Of a DNA stretch of 64,000 bases, positions 1 to 7,980 are shown piece by piece. The stretch covers positions 248,001 to 312,000 of the forward strand of contig NZ_JAENJG010000003.1 of the NCBI RefSeq assembly GCF_016597785.1, written 5' to 3'. The stretch's first letter is position 1. Each line of letters starts with the position of its first letter. The position numbers and the translations under genes were made by a program. A model generated the notes under the pieces. The model made no database searches. It saw only the letters and a list, made by a program, of their open reading frames with translations, and had not been told where the DNA came from. The DNA comes from Leucobacter sp. L43. GTDB taxonomy: Bacteria; Actinomycetota; Actinomycetes; Actinomycetales; Microbacteriaceae.

Positions 1-233
1 TGCGACTCCGTGCAGAGATGCGGGTTCCCGGGCTGGCGTGGCTCGAACTGTCCGTCGAGCCGACGGGCCGCGGTTCCGTGTATCGGCAACGCGCGGTGTT
101 CTTCCCGCGCGGACTCGCGGGCCGGCTGTACTGGCTCGCAATGCTGCCCTTCCATGGATTGATCTTCAGCGGCATGGTGGCGCGCATCGTCGGTCTGGCG
201 GAGGAGGAGCGCAGTCGTGGCGCTGATAGCTGA
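1..233 (+). CDS. DUF2867-type protein, C-terminal end only
   Basis: The reading frame is open from base 3 at the window edge and stops at 231-233, so this is the 3' end of a longer gene. The visible ~76 residues contain PGLAWLEL, QRAVFFPRGLAGRLYW and PFHGLIFSGM, which match the end of DUF2867 as I know it from NAD(P)H-binding SDR-like oxidoreductases (N-terminal Rossmann domain plus C-terminal DUF2867). The Rossmann part would lie outside the window. No function can be deduced from this fragment; it may instead be a stand-alone DUF2867 protein. The stop is followed by an AT-rich promoter region for the marR gene. Confidence 0.7.
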   Translation, partial: RLRAEMRVPGLAWLELSVEPTGRGSVYRQRAVFFPRGLAGRLYWLAMLPFHGLIFSGMVARIVGLAEEERSRGADS

Positions 234-242
234 GACGACCTT

Positions 243-283
243 TTGATTCAGCAATTAGACTGCATATAACTTGTGTAATATGC
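243..283 (+). promoter_or_regulatory. marR promoter with palindromic operator candidate
   Basis: TTGATT (243-248) and TATAAC (265-270) are spaced by 16 bases and form a plausible sigma-A promoter in an unusually AT-rich patch. An inverted repeat GCATAT (262-267) / ATATGC (278-283), spacer 10, overlaps the -10 box. Palindromes of this sort are typical autoregulatory MarR operators; binding of the downstream MarR here is inference. Confidence 0.55.
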
Positions 284-323
284 TGAGTATCGAAATGGAG
301 TGGCGCCTGCTGGAGGGGTGACG

Positions 324-821
324 ATGCCGCAGAACATCATCTTGAACGAATCGGAGCACCTGTACGCGCCCGAGCCCGCCTCGGAAGCCGGACGGGCGCT
401 CTCGGCCGCGCTGCTGCGGATGCGCCGGGCGGAGCAGCGCCAAGAAGCCAGCGCGCTCGGGCTCTCGGGTCTCTCCGATCTCGACCTGCGTGCGCTCCGA
501 TACCTCGTGCAGGCGACGAGGGACGAGCGAAACCTCGGGCCGAAAGACCTCATCGGCATGCTCGGCACGTCGAGCGCGAACGTGACCAACGTGGTCGATC
601 GACTCGTGAAGCGGCACCTCGTCGCGCGGGTCGAGCACCCCAGCGATCGTCGTGCCCACTACCTGCGGCCCACCGCGACGGCGATCTCCAACGTCGAGGC
701 GATCTTCATGCGTCACCACGCCGCGCTCGTCTCCGAGATCGAGGAGATCGACGACGCGGATGCCGGCACGGCGGCGCGGGTGCTCGAACGATTGACCCGA
801 GCGCTCGACGAACTCGACTGA
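324..821 (+). CDS. MarR-family transcriptional regulator
   Basis: 165 aa from ATG 324. A longer frame opens at GTG 300, but GGAGGGG at 312-318 sits five bases before ATG 324, so the shorter start is preferred. The winged-helix region is clear: LRYLVQATRDERNLGPKDLIGMLG, then SSANVTNVVDRLVKRHLV as recognition helix and wing with the MarR signature DRR (EHPSDRRAHYLRPT), followed by a C-terminal dimerisation helix. The ligand is unknown. It lies 70 bases upstream of the MFS transporter in the same direction, so it probably controls that transporter and itself through the palindrome at 262-283. Confidence 0.9.
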   Translation: MPQNIILNESEHLYAPEPASEAGRALSAALLRMRRAEQRQEASALGLSGLSDLDLRALRYLVQATRDERNLGPKDLIGMLGTSSANVTNVVDRLVKRHLVARVEHPSDRRAHYLRPTATAISNVEAIFMRHHAALVSEIEEIDDADAGTAARVLERLTRALDELD

Positions 822-891
822 CCTCTCTACCCTTCCATCACCGTGGTCTCGCATTCGCCTTCCATCGATGCGGAAACCGAAGGAGCAGCGC

Positions 892-2421
892 ATGCACATT
901 CCACCCGAGTCGAACGGCGCCGGAGCCTTCTGGCGAGGATGGCTCGCTCGCTTCCAGGCGAAGAGCGCTGAACCCAGGCGGCTCACCGTCGACGATGTCC
1001 ACGTCGTCGATCGCCCCATGCTCAAGCGCGCGATCGCCGGGACGGTCGTCGGCAACCTCATGGAGTGGTACGACATCGGGATCTACGGGTACCTCGCGGT
1101 CATCATCGGTCGCGTGTTCCTCCCCGACGCCTCGGGAGGGGCGCAGGCGCTCTTCTCCCTCGGCGTCTTCGCCGTCACCTTCGTCGCCCGCCCGCTCGGC
1201 GGCGTCGTGCTCGGCCAGCTCGGCGACCGGATGGGGCGGCAGAAGGTGCTGGCGTTCACGCTCATCATGATGGCGGCCGCGACCTTCCTCATCGGCGTCC
1301 TGCCCGATTACTCGGTCATCGGCGTCTTCGCCCCCATCCTCCTCATCGTGCTGAAGCTCGCGCAGGGATTCTCGACCGGCGGCGAATACGCCGGGGCCAC
1401 GACCTTCATCACCGAGTACGCACCCGATCGGACGCGCGGCTTCTACGCCTCGCTGCTCGACATGGGTTCGTACCTGGGCTTCGCGATCGGCGCCGCGTTC
1501 GTCTCCATCCTGCAGCTGACCGTCTCGGCAGAGGCCATGGAAGGCTTCGCCTGGCGCATCCCGTTCCTCGTGGCGCTGCCGCTCGGCCTGATCGCGATCT
1601 ACTTCCGCCTCAAGATCGAAGACACGCCAGCGTTCAAGGAGGCGCGCGACGCGGCGGAGCGCGCCACGGAATCCGCCGAGGCATCGCCGGAAGCCCCGAA
1701 GAGCGTGCTCGCGCTGGTCCGCGCGTACTGGCGCGAGCTGCTCACCGCGTTCGTGCTCGTCGCCGCCGCGAACACCGTCGGGTACGCGCTCACGTCGTAC
1801 ATGCCGACCTACCTCACCCAGACCCTCGGCTACGACGAAGTGCACGGCAATCTCCTGACGCTGCCCGTGCTCGTGGGAATGGCGCTGTGCATCCCGCTCA
1901 CCGGCAGGCTCTCCGACCGGATCGGTCGGCGCAAGGTGCTCTTCATCGGCTCGAGCACCGCGATCGTCCTCGCCGTTCCGGCCTTCCTCTTCATGATGCA
2001 CGGCGAGACGTGGTCGACGCTTCTCGGGCTCGCCCTGCTCGCCGTGCCCGTGACCTTCTACGTCGCCAATCTTGCGTCTTCGCTGCCCGCGCTCTTCCCG
2101 ACCTCATCGCGATACGGCGGAATGGGCATCTCGTACAACCTCTCCGTCGCACTCTTCGCGGGGACCGCGCCGGTGATCATGGAATCGCTCGTGCAGCTCA
2201 GCGGGTCGGCGCTCGCACCGGCGTTCTACGTGATCGGCACCTCGATCGCGGGCTTCGTCGCCGTCGCTCTGCTGAAGGAATCCGCACGGCGCCCGCTTCC
2301 CGGCGCCATGCCCAGCGTCGGCACCGATGCAGAAGCGGCTGCACTCGTGGAAGGACAGGACACGAACCCGGATCTCGACCTCGACGAGTTGTTCCCGGAG
2401 AGAACCTCGGACCAGGCGTAG
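892..2421 (+). CDS. MFS transporter, metabolite:H+ symporter (MHS/ProP-like) family
   Basis: 509 aa from ATG 892, which has AAGGAG (880-885) six bases upstream; an in-frame ATG at 868 lacks a site. After a 40-residue cytoplasmic N-terminus come twelve predicted membrane segments. Family marks are GNLMEWYDIGIYGYLA in helix 1, the MFS loop motif GQLGDRMGRQKVL, FSTGGEYAGATTFITEYAP in helices 4-5, and a second copy of the loop motif GRLSDRIGRRKVL. This is the MHS subgroup that includes ProP (proline/betaine), citrate and shikimate/alpha-ketoglutarate carriers; the sequence does not tell me the substrate. The soluble C-tail is acidic and has no obvious ProP-type coiled coil. Proton-coupled import at the cytoplasmic membrane is the family role. 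MarR control is suggested by the gene directly upstream. Confidence 0.88.
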   Translation: MHIPPESNGAGAFWRGWLARFQAKSAEPRRLTVDDVHVVDRPMLKRAIAGTVVGNLMEWYDIGIYGYLAVIIGRVFLPDASGGAQALFSLGVFAVTFVARPLGGVVLGQLGDRMGRQKVLAFTLIMMAAATFLIGVLPDYSVIGVFAPILLIVLKLAQGFSTGGEYAGATTFITEYAPDRTRGFYASLLDMGSYLGFAIGAAFVSILQLTVSAEAMEGFAWRIPFLVALPLGLIAIYFRLKIEDTPAFKEARDAAERATESAEASPEAPKSVLALVRAYWRELLTAFVLVAAANTVGYALTSYMPTYLTQTLGYDEVHGNLLTLPVLVGMALCIPLTGRLSDRIGRRKVLFIGSSTAIVLAVPAFLFMMHGETWSTLLGLALLAVPVTFYVANLASSLPALFPTSSRYGGMGISYNLSVALFAGTAPVIMESLVQLSGSALAPAFYVIGTSIAGFVAVALLKESARRPLPGAMPSVGTDAEAAALVEGQDTNPDLDLDELFPERTSDQA

Positions 2422-2454
2422 CGATCCGGCCGCACGCGATCCCGCTTCGAAACC

Positions 2455-2760
2455 ATGAACGCAACCAGCGGACCAGAGCGCACCCCAGACGGTCGGTACA
2501 TCATCGTCGGCGGACGCCGATGGCGAGCCATGGACCCGGCACTGCCCGAACGCCTCACAGCGCCGCTGAAGTCGGAATTGGGCAGCGCGCGCTCACGCAT
2601 TCGCACCGCCCCCGACGACGCAGGGCGCGCGGCCCTCAGGGACCGCGTGCAGCTCGCCAAGGAGGGACTCGGAGAACGCGGCACCGCATGGTGGGAGATG
2701 GACGAGGGCGACCGCGTCTCGCGAGCGGAGGATCGGCTGCGACGCCTGCGGGAGGACTGA
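2455..2760 (+). CDS. small conserved-type protein of unknown function
   Basis: 101 aa, charged and Arg/Glu-rich, with no signal peptide or membrane segment. It begins with a tryptophan-containing core (DGRYIIVGGRRWRAMDPALPE) followed by a mostly helical region ending in RAEDRLRRLRED. The core looks like a small actinobacterial family seen as single-domain proteins, but I do not know a function. It starts 33 bases after the MFS gene on the same strand without a clear ribosome binding site, so translation may depend on readthrough of the mfs transcript. Codon use matches its neighbours. Confidence 0.65.
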   Translation: MNATSGPERTPDGRYIIVGGRRWRAMDPALPERLTAPLKSELGSARSRIRTAPDDAGRAALRDRVQLAKEGLGERGTAWWEMDEGDRVSRAEDRLRRLRED

Positions 2761-2855
2761 CGACGGGAGCATGACGGCGGAACGGGGGCTAGCACGTCCG
2801 TCCACGGTGACCAAGGGGGTGTCTGCGACCGCCCCCGCCCGGGCATGCTCATCCT

Positions 2856-3971
2856 GTGCCGAATGGTGAGCGAACCGAGACCTCGCGCGTGGCGGTCGTG
2901 CTGCGCCGCGGGCTGAACACCGCGCGACCGATCTTCACGCGCTTTCGCCTCCTCCTCGCGCTCAAAGCCGCGATCGGTGTGACAGCCGCCTGGCTGATCG
3001 GGCGGCTGCTCCCGGGCGAACTGAACGAGTACGCGTACTACGCCCCGCTGGGCGCGCTGCTCGGGGTGGCGCCGACCATCGTGAGCTCGGTGCGCACGAG
3101 CGTCGAGCTCATCACCGGCATCGTCATCGGGTTGGGCATCGGATGGGTGCTCGTCGCGACCGGCAGTCCCTGGTACGTGCGCGCGCCCGTCGCCGCCGGC
3201 CTCGGCATGCTCATCGCGGGCGTGCGCAAGCTGGGCGAGGGCCGATCGTACGTCGCTATCGCCGCGGTGTTCGTCGTGATCATCGGCGCGGGCGACCCCG
3301 ACTCCTACGTCGCGGGGTACGTCGCGCAGTTCGGGATCGGCTTGTTCGTCGGCACCGTCGTCAATCTCGTGTTCATCCCGCCGCTCATGTACGGATACGC
3401 CCGATCGCGCATCGCCGACTTGAAGAGCGATTTCGCCGCCGCAGCGGAAGATCTCGCAACGGTGCTCACGACGGCGTGGCCGCCGGATCGCGCCGACTGG
3501 CTCGACGACGCCCGCCGTCGTCAGCGCTCCGTCGACGACGCGGAGGAGATGGTGCGGGAGGCGAAGGAGAGCGGTCGCGGTAATCCGCGCAACATCTGGC
3601 GGCGGTTCGACGCGTCGAGCGATGACGCCGATATCGAGGCGCTGCGCTACGTCGGGCTCAGGCTCGCCGATATCTCAGACGCGCTCGGGGGTGCGATCTG
3701 GCATCAGCCCGTGGCTGTGACGATTCCCGACGAGGCGATCGATTCGCTCGGTCGAGCGCTGAGCGCACTCGCGGAGTACATCCGCGCGTGGAACACGTCG
3801 GTGGATGTCGATGAGGCGCGGGAGGCGTACTCCGCCGCAGTGCAGGATGTCGGCGAGGTGTTCGAGCGGGCCGAGACCGAGTCAGGCTTCGGCACCATCG
3901 TCTTCGCGCTCCGCAGCATGCTGGGGCGCATCGACGAGCGCATCGAGGAGTCGAGCGCCGCGGCGGAGTGA
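2856..3971 (+). CDS. FUSC/ArAE-type integral membrane protein
   Basis: 371 aa from GTG 2856. About six predicted membrane helices lie between residues 25 and 180 (for example KAAIGVTAAWLIGRLLPG, VELITGIVIGLGIGWVLV, YVAIAAVFVVIIGAG, FGIGLFVGTVVNLVFIPP), followed by a ~190-residue cytoplasmic region predicted helical. The short APLGALLGVAPTIVSSVRTS and GIGLFVGTVVNLVFIPP segments are typical of the fusaric-acid-resistance/aromatic-acid-exporter (FUSC) superfamily. A single membrane block plus cytosolic domain is the half-length form, so it would work as a dimer or oligomer. Export of aromatic or amphipathic compounds is a family guess. No ribosome binding site is evident at the GTG; the start is uncertain. 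A long hairpin follows. Confidence 0.75.
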   Translation: MPNGERTETSRVAVVLRRGLNTARPIFTRFRLLLALKAAIGVTAAWLIGRLLPGELNEYAYYAPLGALLGVAPTIVSSVRTSVELITGIVIGLGIGWVLVATGSPWYVRAPVAAGLGMLIAGVRKLGEGRSYVAIAAVFVVIIGAGDPDSYVAGYVAQFGIGLFVGTVVNLVFIPPLMYGYARSRIADLKSDFAAAAEDLATVLTTAWPPDRADWLDDARRRQRSVDDAEEMVREAKESGRGNPRNIWRRFDASSDDADIEALRYVGLRLADISDALGGAIWHQPVAVTIPDEAIDSLGRALSALAEYIRAWNTSVDVDEAREAYSAAVQDVGEVFERAETESGFGTIVFALRSMLGRIDERIEESSAAAE

Positions 3972-4040
3972 GGCCGGGCCGCCGATCGGCAGCGCTGCTG
4001 TGCCTCCGCGCTTCTGCACCTCCGCGGCAATCCCCACCGC

Positions 4041-4108
4041 AGCCGGGTCACTTGGGGAGTGTGTTGCGCCAGGTCGACGGGGCGACACCCTCCCCAAGTG
4101 ACCCGGCT
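4041..4108. terminator. long bidirectional hairpin between convergent genes
   Basis: A perfect 19-bp inverted repeat (4041-4059 against 4090-4108, AGCCGGGTCACTTGGGGAG and its complement) continues inward, after one mismatch, for another seven pairs including one G-T. The stem is therefore about 26 bp. It lies between the converging FUSC (+) and LLM oxidoreductase (-) genes with no T-tract on either side. Transcription termination for both genes is the simplest role; a mobile REP-like element is possible because the stem is longer than a terminator needs. Confidence 0.7.
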
Positions 4109-4153
4109 CGGACGGAGCGGGCGGCTCGGGAGAACCGAGCCGAGCCGGCCGGC

Positions 4154-5143
4154 CTAGGCCTGCGACGCGATTGCGGCGATGCGCACGGACTCGAGCTGCT
4201 CGGCCCGGGTCGGCGCGATGTGCACCGTGACGAGTTCGTCGACATCGGCGAACTTCGCGAACGCCTCGAGTTCCTCGTGCACGCGAGTGGGGCCGCCGAT
4301 GGCGGTGTACTGCATCATGCCGCGGATCTCCCGCCCGGCGGGCGTCTCGATCAGCTGCGACGCCTCGTCGAAGGTGAGCTCTCGTTCACGGCCGCGCGAC
4401 AGGAAGCGCCGCACACGATCGACCTCGGCCCGTGCGAACAGGGATTCCGCTGCGGTGTCGGTGTCGGCCGCCACCACGTTGATGCCCGCGCTCGCGTAGG
4501 GTTCGGGGTGGGCCTCGCTGGGCACGTACTGGGAGCGGTAGTGCTCGATTGCCGCTTTCAGCGCCTGCGGCGCGAAGTGCGATGCGAACGAGTAGGGGAG
4601 GCCGTACTGCGCGGCAAGACTCGCGCCGAACAGGCTGGATCCGAGGATCGTCAACGGTACCCGCGTTCCGCGCCCGGGGTATGCGTTCACCGCATTGCGC
4701 GGCAGCTCGTCCGAGAGGTACCGCTGCAGCTCCGCGACGTCGCTCGGAAAGCTCTCCGCCGCCTCGTAGGTGCGGCGGAGCGCGCGGAATGTCGCACCGT
4801 CCGTTCCGGGGGCGCGACCGAGGCCAAGATGAATGCGCCCGGGGTGGAGCTCGGCGAGTGTGCCGAACTGCTCGGCGATGACGAGCGGGGAGTGATTCGG
4901 GAGCATGACGCCGCCCGCGCCGAGGCCGATCGACGCGGTCTGCGACGCGATGTGGGCGATCAGCACGGACGTCGCGCTCGAAGCGATGGACGGCATGTTG
5001 TGATGCTCGGCGTACCAGATGCGGCGGTATCCGCTGGCTTCCGCCAGTCGTGCGACGTCGACGGAGTGCCGGAATGCGTCGGCGATCGTACCGTCCGCTT
5101 CGACAGTCGCCAGATCCAGAATCGAAAGCGGGGTTGCAGTCAT
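4154..5143 (-). CDS. LLM-class flavin-dependent oxidoreductase
   Basis: 329 aa, the usual length for single-domain bacterial luciferase-like monooxygenases. The N-terminal beta strand LSILDLATV, then YAEHHNMPSIASSATSVLIAHIASQT, GLGAGGVMLPNHSPLVIAEQFGTL and LGLGRAPGTD are hallmarks of the LLM class (MsnO8-like subgroup), a TIM barrel that binds FMNH2 or F420. The substrate cannot be told. It lies 71 bases downstream of accBC on the same strand and could share its transcript. The start codon sits in the loop of an 11-bp hairpin (5128-5160), which may limit translation or instead terminate accBC. No strong ribosome binding site precedes the ATG. Confidence 0.88.
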   Translation of the reverse strand: MTATPLSILDLATVEADGTIADAFRHSVDVARLAEASGYRRIWYAEHHNMPSIASSATSVLIAHIASQTASIGLGAGGVMLPNHSPLVIAEQFGTLAELHPGRIHLGLGRAPGTDGATFRALRRTYEAAESFPSDVAELQRYLSDELPRNAVNAYPGRGTRVPLTILGSSLFGASLAAQYGLPYSFASHFAPQALKAAIEHYRSQYVPSEAHPEPYASAGINVVAADTDTAAESLFARAEVDRVRRFLSRGRERELTFDEASQLIETPAGREIRGMMQYTAIGGPTRVHEELEAFAKFADVDELVTVHIAPTRAEQLESVRIAAIASQA

Positions 5144-5160
5144 GGTGAGTGCAACCCCGC
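5128..5160 (-). terminator. hairpin enclosing the LLM start codon
   Basis: GCGGGGTTGCA (5128-5138) pairs perfectly with TGCAACCCCGC (5150-5160). The 11-base loop contains the ATG (5141-5143, minus strand) of the LLM gene. In the minus-strand RNA this lies 54 bases after the accBC stop. It could be an accBC terminator/attenuator or a translation-blocking leader structure; I cannot choose from sequence alone. Confidence 0.5.
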
Positions 5161-5214
5161 TCGATCAGCGCCTATTCCTCGGCGGCGGCCTCAGGCGTAC
5201 GCCGTCAGCTGAAC

Positions 5215-6981
5215 TCAGGCGGGGTCGATGATCGACAGCAGCAGGTGACCGTTCGAGACTGTCTGGCCGACCGGCGCGTCGACGCCCGCGACGACGCCCG
5301 AACGGTGCGCGTAGATCGACTGCTCCATCTTCATGGCCTCGAGTACGAGGAGCAGATCGCCCTCTGCGACCTCCTGGCCGTCTGCGACGGTCACCTTCAC
5401 GACGGTGGCCTGCATCGGCGCAGCGACGCCGTCGCCGGCCGAAGCGGCGATGCCGGCTCCCTTGGCGCGGCGGGGTGCGGGCCCGCGCGTGACCTCCTGG
5501 TCGACGAGGGGCAGCAGCGTGGCGGGCATCGTGACCTCGACACGGCGGCCCTCGACCTCGACGGTGACGCTGCGGCGCTTCGCGTCCTGACCGATCGGGG
5601 GCACCTCGCCCTCCCAGGGCTCGATGTCGTTCTCGAACTCGCGCTCGATCCAGAGGGTGTAGACACCGAACGTGCCGTCGGGCGCGGTGAACGCGGGATC
5701 GCGCACGATCTTGCGGTGGAACGGCAGCACCGTTGGCAGGCCCTGGATCTCGAATTCGTCGAGCGCGCGGCGAGAGCGCTCCAGCGCTTCCTCGCGGGTC
5801 GCGCCGGTGACGATCAGCTTGCCCAGCATCGAATCGAAGGCACCGGAGACGACGTCGCCCGACGCGACGCCCGTGTCGATGCGCACGCCCGGCCCGGCGG
5901 CCGGCTTGAACAGTGCGACCGGTCCGGGGGCGGGGAGGAATCCGTTCCCGGGATCCTCGCCGTTCAGCCGGTACTCGAAGGAATGACCGCGGGGTTCAGG
6001 GTCGGCGTAGTCGATGGTGCCGCCCTCAGCGATGCGGAACTGCTCGCGCACGAGGTCGATCCCGGTGACCTCCTCGGAAACGGGATGCTCGACCTGAAGG
6101 CGCGTATTGACCTCGAGGAAGGAGACCGTGCCGTCTTTCGCGACGAGGAACTCGCAGGTGCCCGCGCCGACGTACCCGACCTCCGCGAGGATCGCCTTCG
6201 ACGCCGCGTAGAGCTGGGCGTTCTGGTCATCGGTGAGGAAGGGGGCGGGCGCCTCTTCGACGAGCTTCTGGTGCCGACGCTGCAGCGAGCAGTCGCGGGT
6301 GGAGACGACGACGACGTTGCCGTGCTGATCGGCGAGGCACTGCGTCTCGACGTGGCGCGGCTTCTCGAGGTACTTCTCGACGAAGCACTCGCCGCGACCG
6401 AAGGCGGCCACGGCTTCACGGGTCGCCGACTCGAAGAGCTCTGCGACCTCGTCTCGTTCGTATGCGACCTTCAGACCACGGCCGCCTCCGCCGAACGCCG
6501 CCTTGATCGCGATCGGGAGACCGACCTCGTCGGCGAAGGCGAGCACCTCGTCGGCGTTCTGCACCGGGTCGCTCGTGCCGGCGGCGAGCGGTGCGCCGAC
6601 CTTCTCCGCGACGTGGCGTGCCGAGACCTTGTCGCCGAGACGCTCGATCGCGTCGGGGCCCGGCCCGATCCAGGTCATGCCCGCATCCATGACGGCGCGC
6701 GCGAAATCGGCGTTCTCTGCGAGGAAGCCGTACCCGGGGTGCACCGCATCGGCGCCGGAACGCCGTGCGATGCCGAGGATCTTCTCGATGACGAGGTACG
6801 TCTCGCTGCTCGTGGTGCCGCCCAGCGCGTACGCTTCGTCGGCGAGCTGCGCGTGCATCGCGTCCCGATCTTGATCCGCGTACACCGCCACCGAAGCGAT
6901 TCCGCTGTCAGCAGCAGCTCGAATGATACGGACGGCGATCTCACCGCGGTTGGCGATGAGCACTTTACGGATGCGCGACAT
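5215..6981 (-). CDS. accBC: acyl-CoA carboxylase alpha subunit (biotin carboxylase + BCCP)
   Basis: 588 aa. The frame is open further upstream, but [18 protein letters not shown] is the canonical N-terminus and a leaderless -10 box (TAGGCT, 7 bases before the ATG) supports this start. Domains in order: biotin carboxylase N-domain, ATP-grasp with the glycine loop [31 protein letters not shown], biotin carboxylase C-domain, linker, and a C-terminal biotinyl domain with EAMKM (Lys551 would carry biotin). This is the actinobacterial AccA3/AccA type that carboxylates biotin with ATP and bicarbonate, then serves one or more beta subunits to make malonyl- or methylmalonyl-CoA. The matching beta and epsilon genes are about 20 kb away, and the ligase BirA is at 32 kb. 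Transcription is divergent from hadA. Confidence 0.96.
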   Translation of the reverse strand: MSRIRKVLIANRGEIAVRIIRAAADSGIASVAVYADQDRDAMHAQLADEAYALGGTTSSETYLVIEKILGIARRSGADAVHPGYGFLAENADFARAVMDAGMTWIGPGPDAIERLGDKVSARHVAEKVGAPLAAGTSDPVQNADEVLAFADEVGLPIAIKAAFGGGGRGLKVAYERDEVAELFESATREAVAAFGRGECFVEKYLEKPRHVETQCLADQHGNVVVVSTRDCSLQRRHQKLVEEAPAPFLTDDQNAQLYAASKAILAEVGYVGAGTCEFLVAKDGTVSFLEVNTRLQVEHPVSEEVTGIDLVREQFRIAEGGTIDYADPEPRGHSFEYRLNGEDPGNGFLPAPGPVALFKPAAGPGVRIDTGVASGDVVSGAFDSMLGKLIVTGATREEALERSRRALDEFEIQGLPTVLPFHRKIVRDPAFTAPDGTFGVYTLWIEREFENDIEPWEGEVPPIGQDAKRRSVTVEVEGRRVEVTMPATLLPLVDQEVTRGPAPRRAKGAGIAASAGDGVAAPMQATVVKVTVADGQEVAEGDLLLVLEAMKMEQSIYAHRSGVVAGVDAPVGQTVSNGHLLLSIIDPA

Positions 6982-6988
6982 GAGGTAC

Positions 6989-6994
6989 AGCCTA
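6989..6994 (-). promoter_or_regulatory. leaderless -10 box of accBC
   Basis: On the minus strand TAGGCT is followed by 7 bases and then the ATG at 6981. No Shine-Dalgarno sequence lies between, so transcription probably starts at or next to the start codon. The same box and spacing precede accD (27772-27777). Confidence 0.6.
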
Positions 6995-7090
6995 TTCGAG
7001 GGCCGGGGCGGAGCCTTGGATATATCGCACAAACCTTTTCGTGATTCGTTACCGGAATCAGCCTGTATGCGCGTCAGAAGCACCGCTCGG

Positions 7091-7096
7091 TACACT
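7091..7096 (+). promoter_or_regulatory. leaderless -10 box of hadA-panB operon
   Basis: TACACT is followed by six bases (TGCACC) and then GTG at 7103, the expected geometry of an actinobacterial leaderless transcript. It therefore favours GTG 7103 as the operon's first start codon. Confidence 0.6.
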
Positions 7097-7102
7097 TGCA
7101 CC

Positions 7103-7558
7103 GTGGTGAATCCAGAGATCGCAGGCCGGGTGTATCCGTCGACCGCTCCCTATCTCGTGGGGCGCGAGAAGGTGCGCGAGTTCGCGCGCGCCGTGTGCAG
7201 TGCGTCGCCGCTGCACCATGATGCAGAGGCGGCTCGTGCTGCCGGGTACGCCGATGTCGTCGCACCGCCGACCTTCGCGGTCGTGGTGCAGGAGGCGACG
7301 CTCGCCCAGCTCCTCGCCGATGATGCAGCCGGCGTCGACTTCTCGCGCGTCGTCCACGGCGACCAGCGGTTCACCTACACGCGGCCCATCGTCGCCGGAG
7401 ATGAACTGACGGCGACGTTGACGATCGCCGCCGTGAAGCAGCTCGGCGGTCACTCGATGGTGACTGCATCGAGCGATGTCGTCGATGCTGCGGGTGAGCA
7501 CGTGGTCACGGCGACCTCGACGCTCGTCGTACGTGCTGCTGAGGAGGAGACCGCATGA
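7103..7558 (+). CDS. hadA: (3R)-hydroxyacyl-ACP dehydratase subunit HadA-like (FAS1-like dehydratase domain)
   Basis: 151 aa from GTG 7103 (a second GTG at 7106 is also possible); the open frame extends further upstream but the leaderless -10 box argues for this start. The protein reads as the HadA/FAS1-DH family: [58 protein letters not shown]. In mycobacteria HadA is the substrate-binding, non-catalytic partner of HadB in the FAS-II dehydratase. It overlaps hadB by four bases (ATGA), indicating translational coupling and an A-B heterodimer. First gene of a six-gene run to panB. A role in fatty-acid elongation rather than another R-hydratase pathway is inference from family. Confidence 0.85.
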   Translation: MVNPEIAGRVYPSTAPYLVGREKVREFARAVCSASPLHHDAEAARAAGYADVVAPPTFAVVVQEATLAQLLADDAAGVDFSRVVHGDQRFTYTRPIVAGDELTATLTIAAVKQLGGHSMVTASSDVVDAAGEHVVTATSTLVVRAAEEETA

Positions 7559-7980
7559 CCGCGCCTGATTTCGCATCCCTGTCGACCGGCGACGTCGTCG
7601 CCGAGCGAGAGTTCGAGCTGACGCGTGATCGCCTGGTCCGCTACGCGGGAGCCTCGGGAGATTTCAACCCGATCCATTACCGCGACGACATCGCAGTCTC
7701 GGTCGGACTTCCCGGCGTGCTGGCGCACGGCATGCTGACCATGGGGATCGCGGGTTCGGTCGCGACCGATTGGCTCGGCACGAGCGGTAGCGTGCGCGAC
7801 TTCCAGTCCCGATTCACTCGTCCTGTGCCCGTGGATGCCGTCGACGGCGCCCGTGTCACGGTGACCGCGACGGTCGGCGCGGTGGACGCCGATGCGCGCA
7901 CCGCGCGGATCGACCTCCGGGTGACGTTCGACGGGGCGACCGTGCTCGGCAAGGCGCAGCTCGTGGCGGCGTTCGCGTGA
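7555..7980 (+). CDS. hadB: MaoC-like (3R)-hydroxyacyl dehydratase, HadB-like catalytic subunit
   Basis: 141 aa. The hot-dog fold active-site motif is intact: YAGASGDFNPIHYRDD carries the catalytic Asp and His, followed by GVLAHGMLTMGIAGS, FQSRFTRPVPV and VTFDGATVLGKAQL. It matches mycobacterial HadB closely in order and length. It would dehydrate 3-hydroxyacyl thioesters together with HadA. It overlaps hadA by ATGA and its TGA overlaps the start of murB (GTGA or TGATG), so all three are co-translated. HadAB next to murB couples envelope lipid and peptidoglycan precursor genes. Confidence 0.9.
   Translation: MTAPDFASLSTGDVVAEREFELTRDRLVRYAGASGDFNPIHYRDDIAVSVGLPGVLAHGMLTMGIAGSVATDWLGTSGSVRDFQSRFTRPVPVDAVDGARVTVTATVGAVDADARTARIDLRVTFDGATVLGKAQLVAAFA

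Noticed and set aside
1065-2774. Alternative plus-strand frame of 569 codons over the MFS gene
   Set aside because: Arg/His/Pro-rich shadow of the transporter frame, with no recognisable domain.
5149-7044. Long plus-strand frame opposite accBC (631 codons), and similar long frames opposite many genes
   Set aside because: High GC third positions keep antisense frames open; the predicted proteins are Arg/Asp/Leu-rich without family motifs, while accBC is unmistakable.
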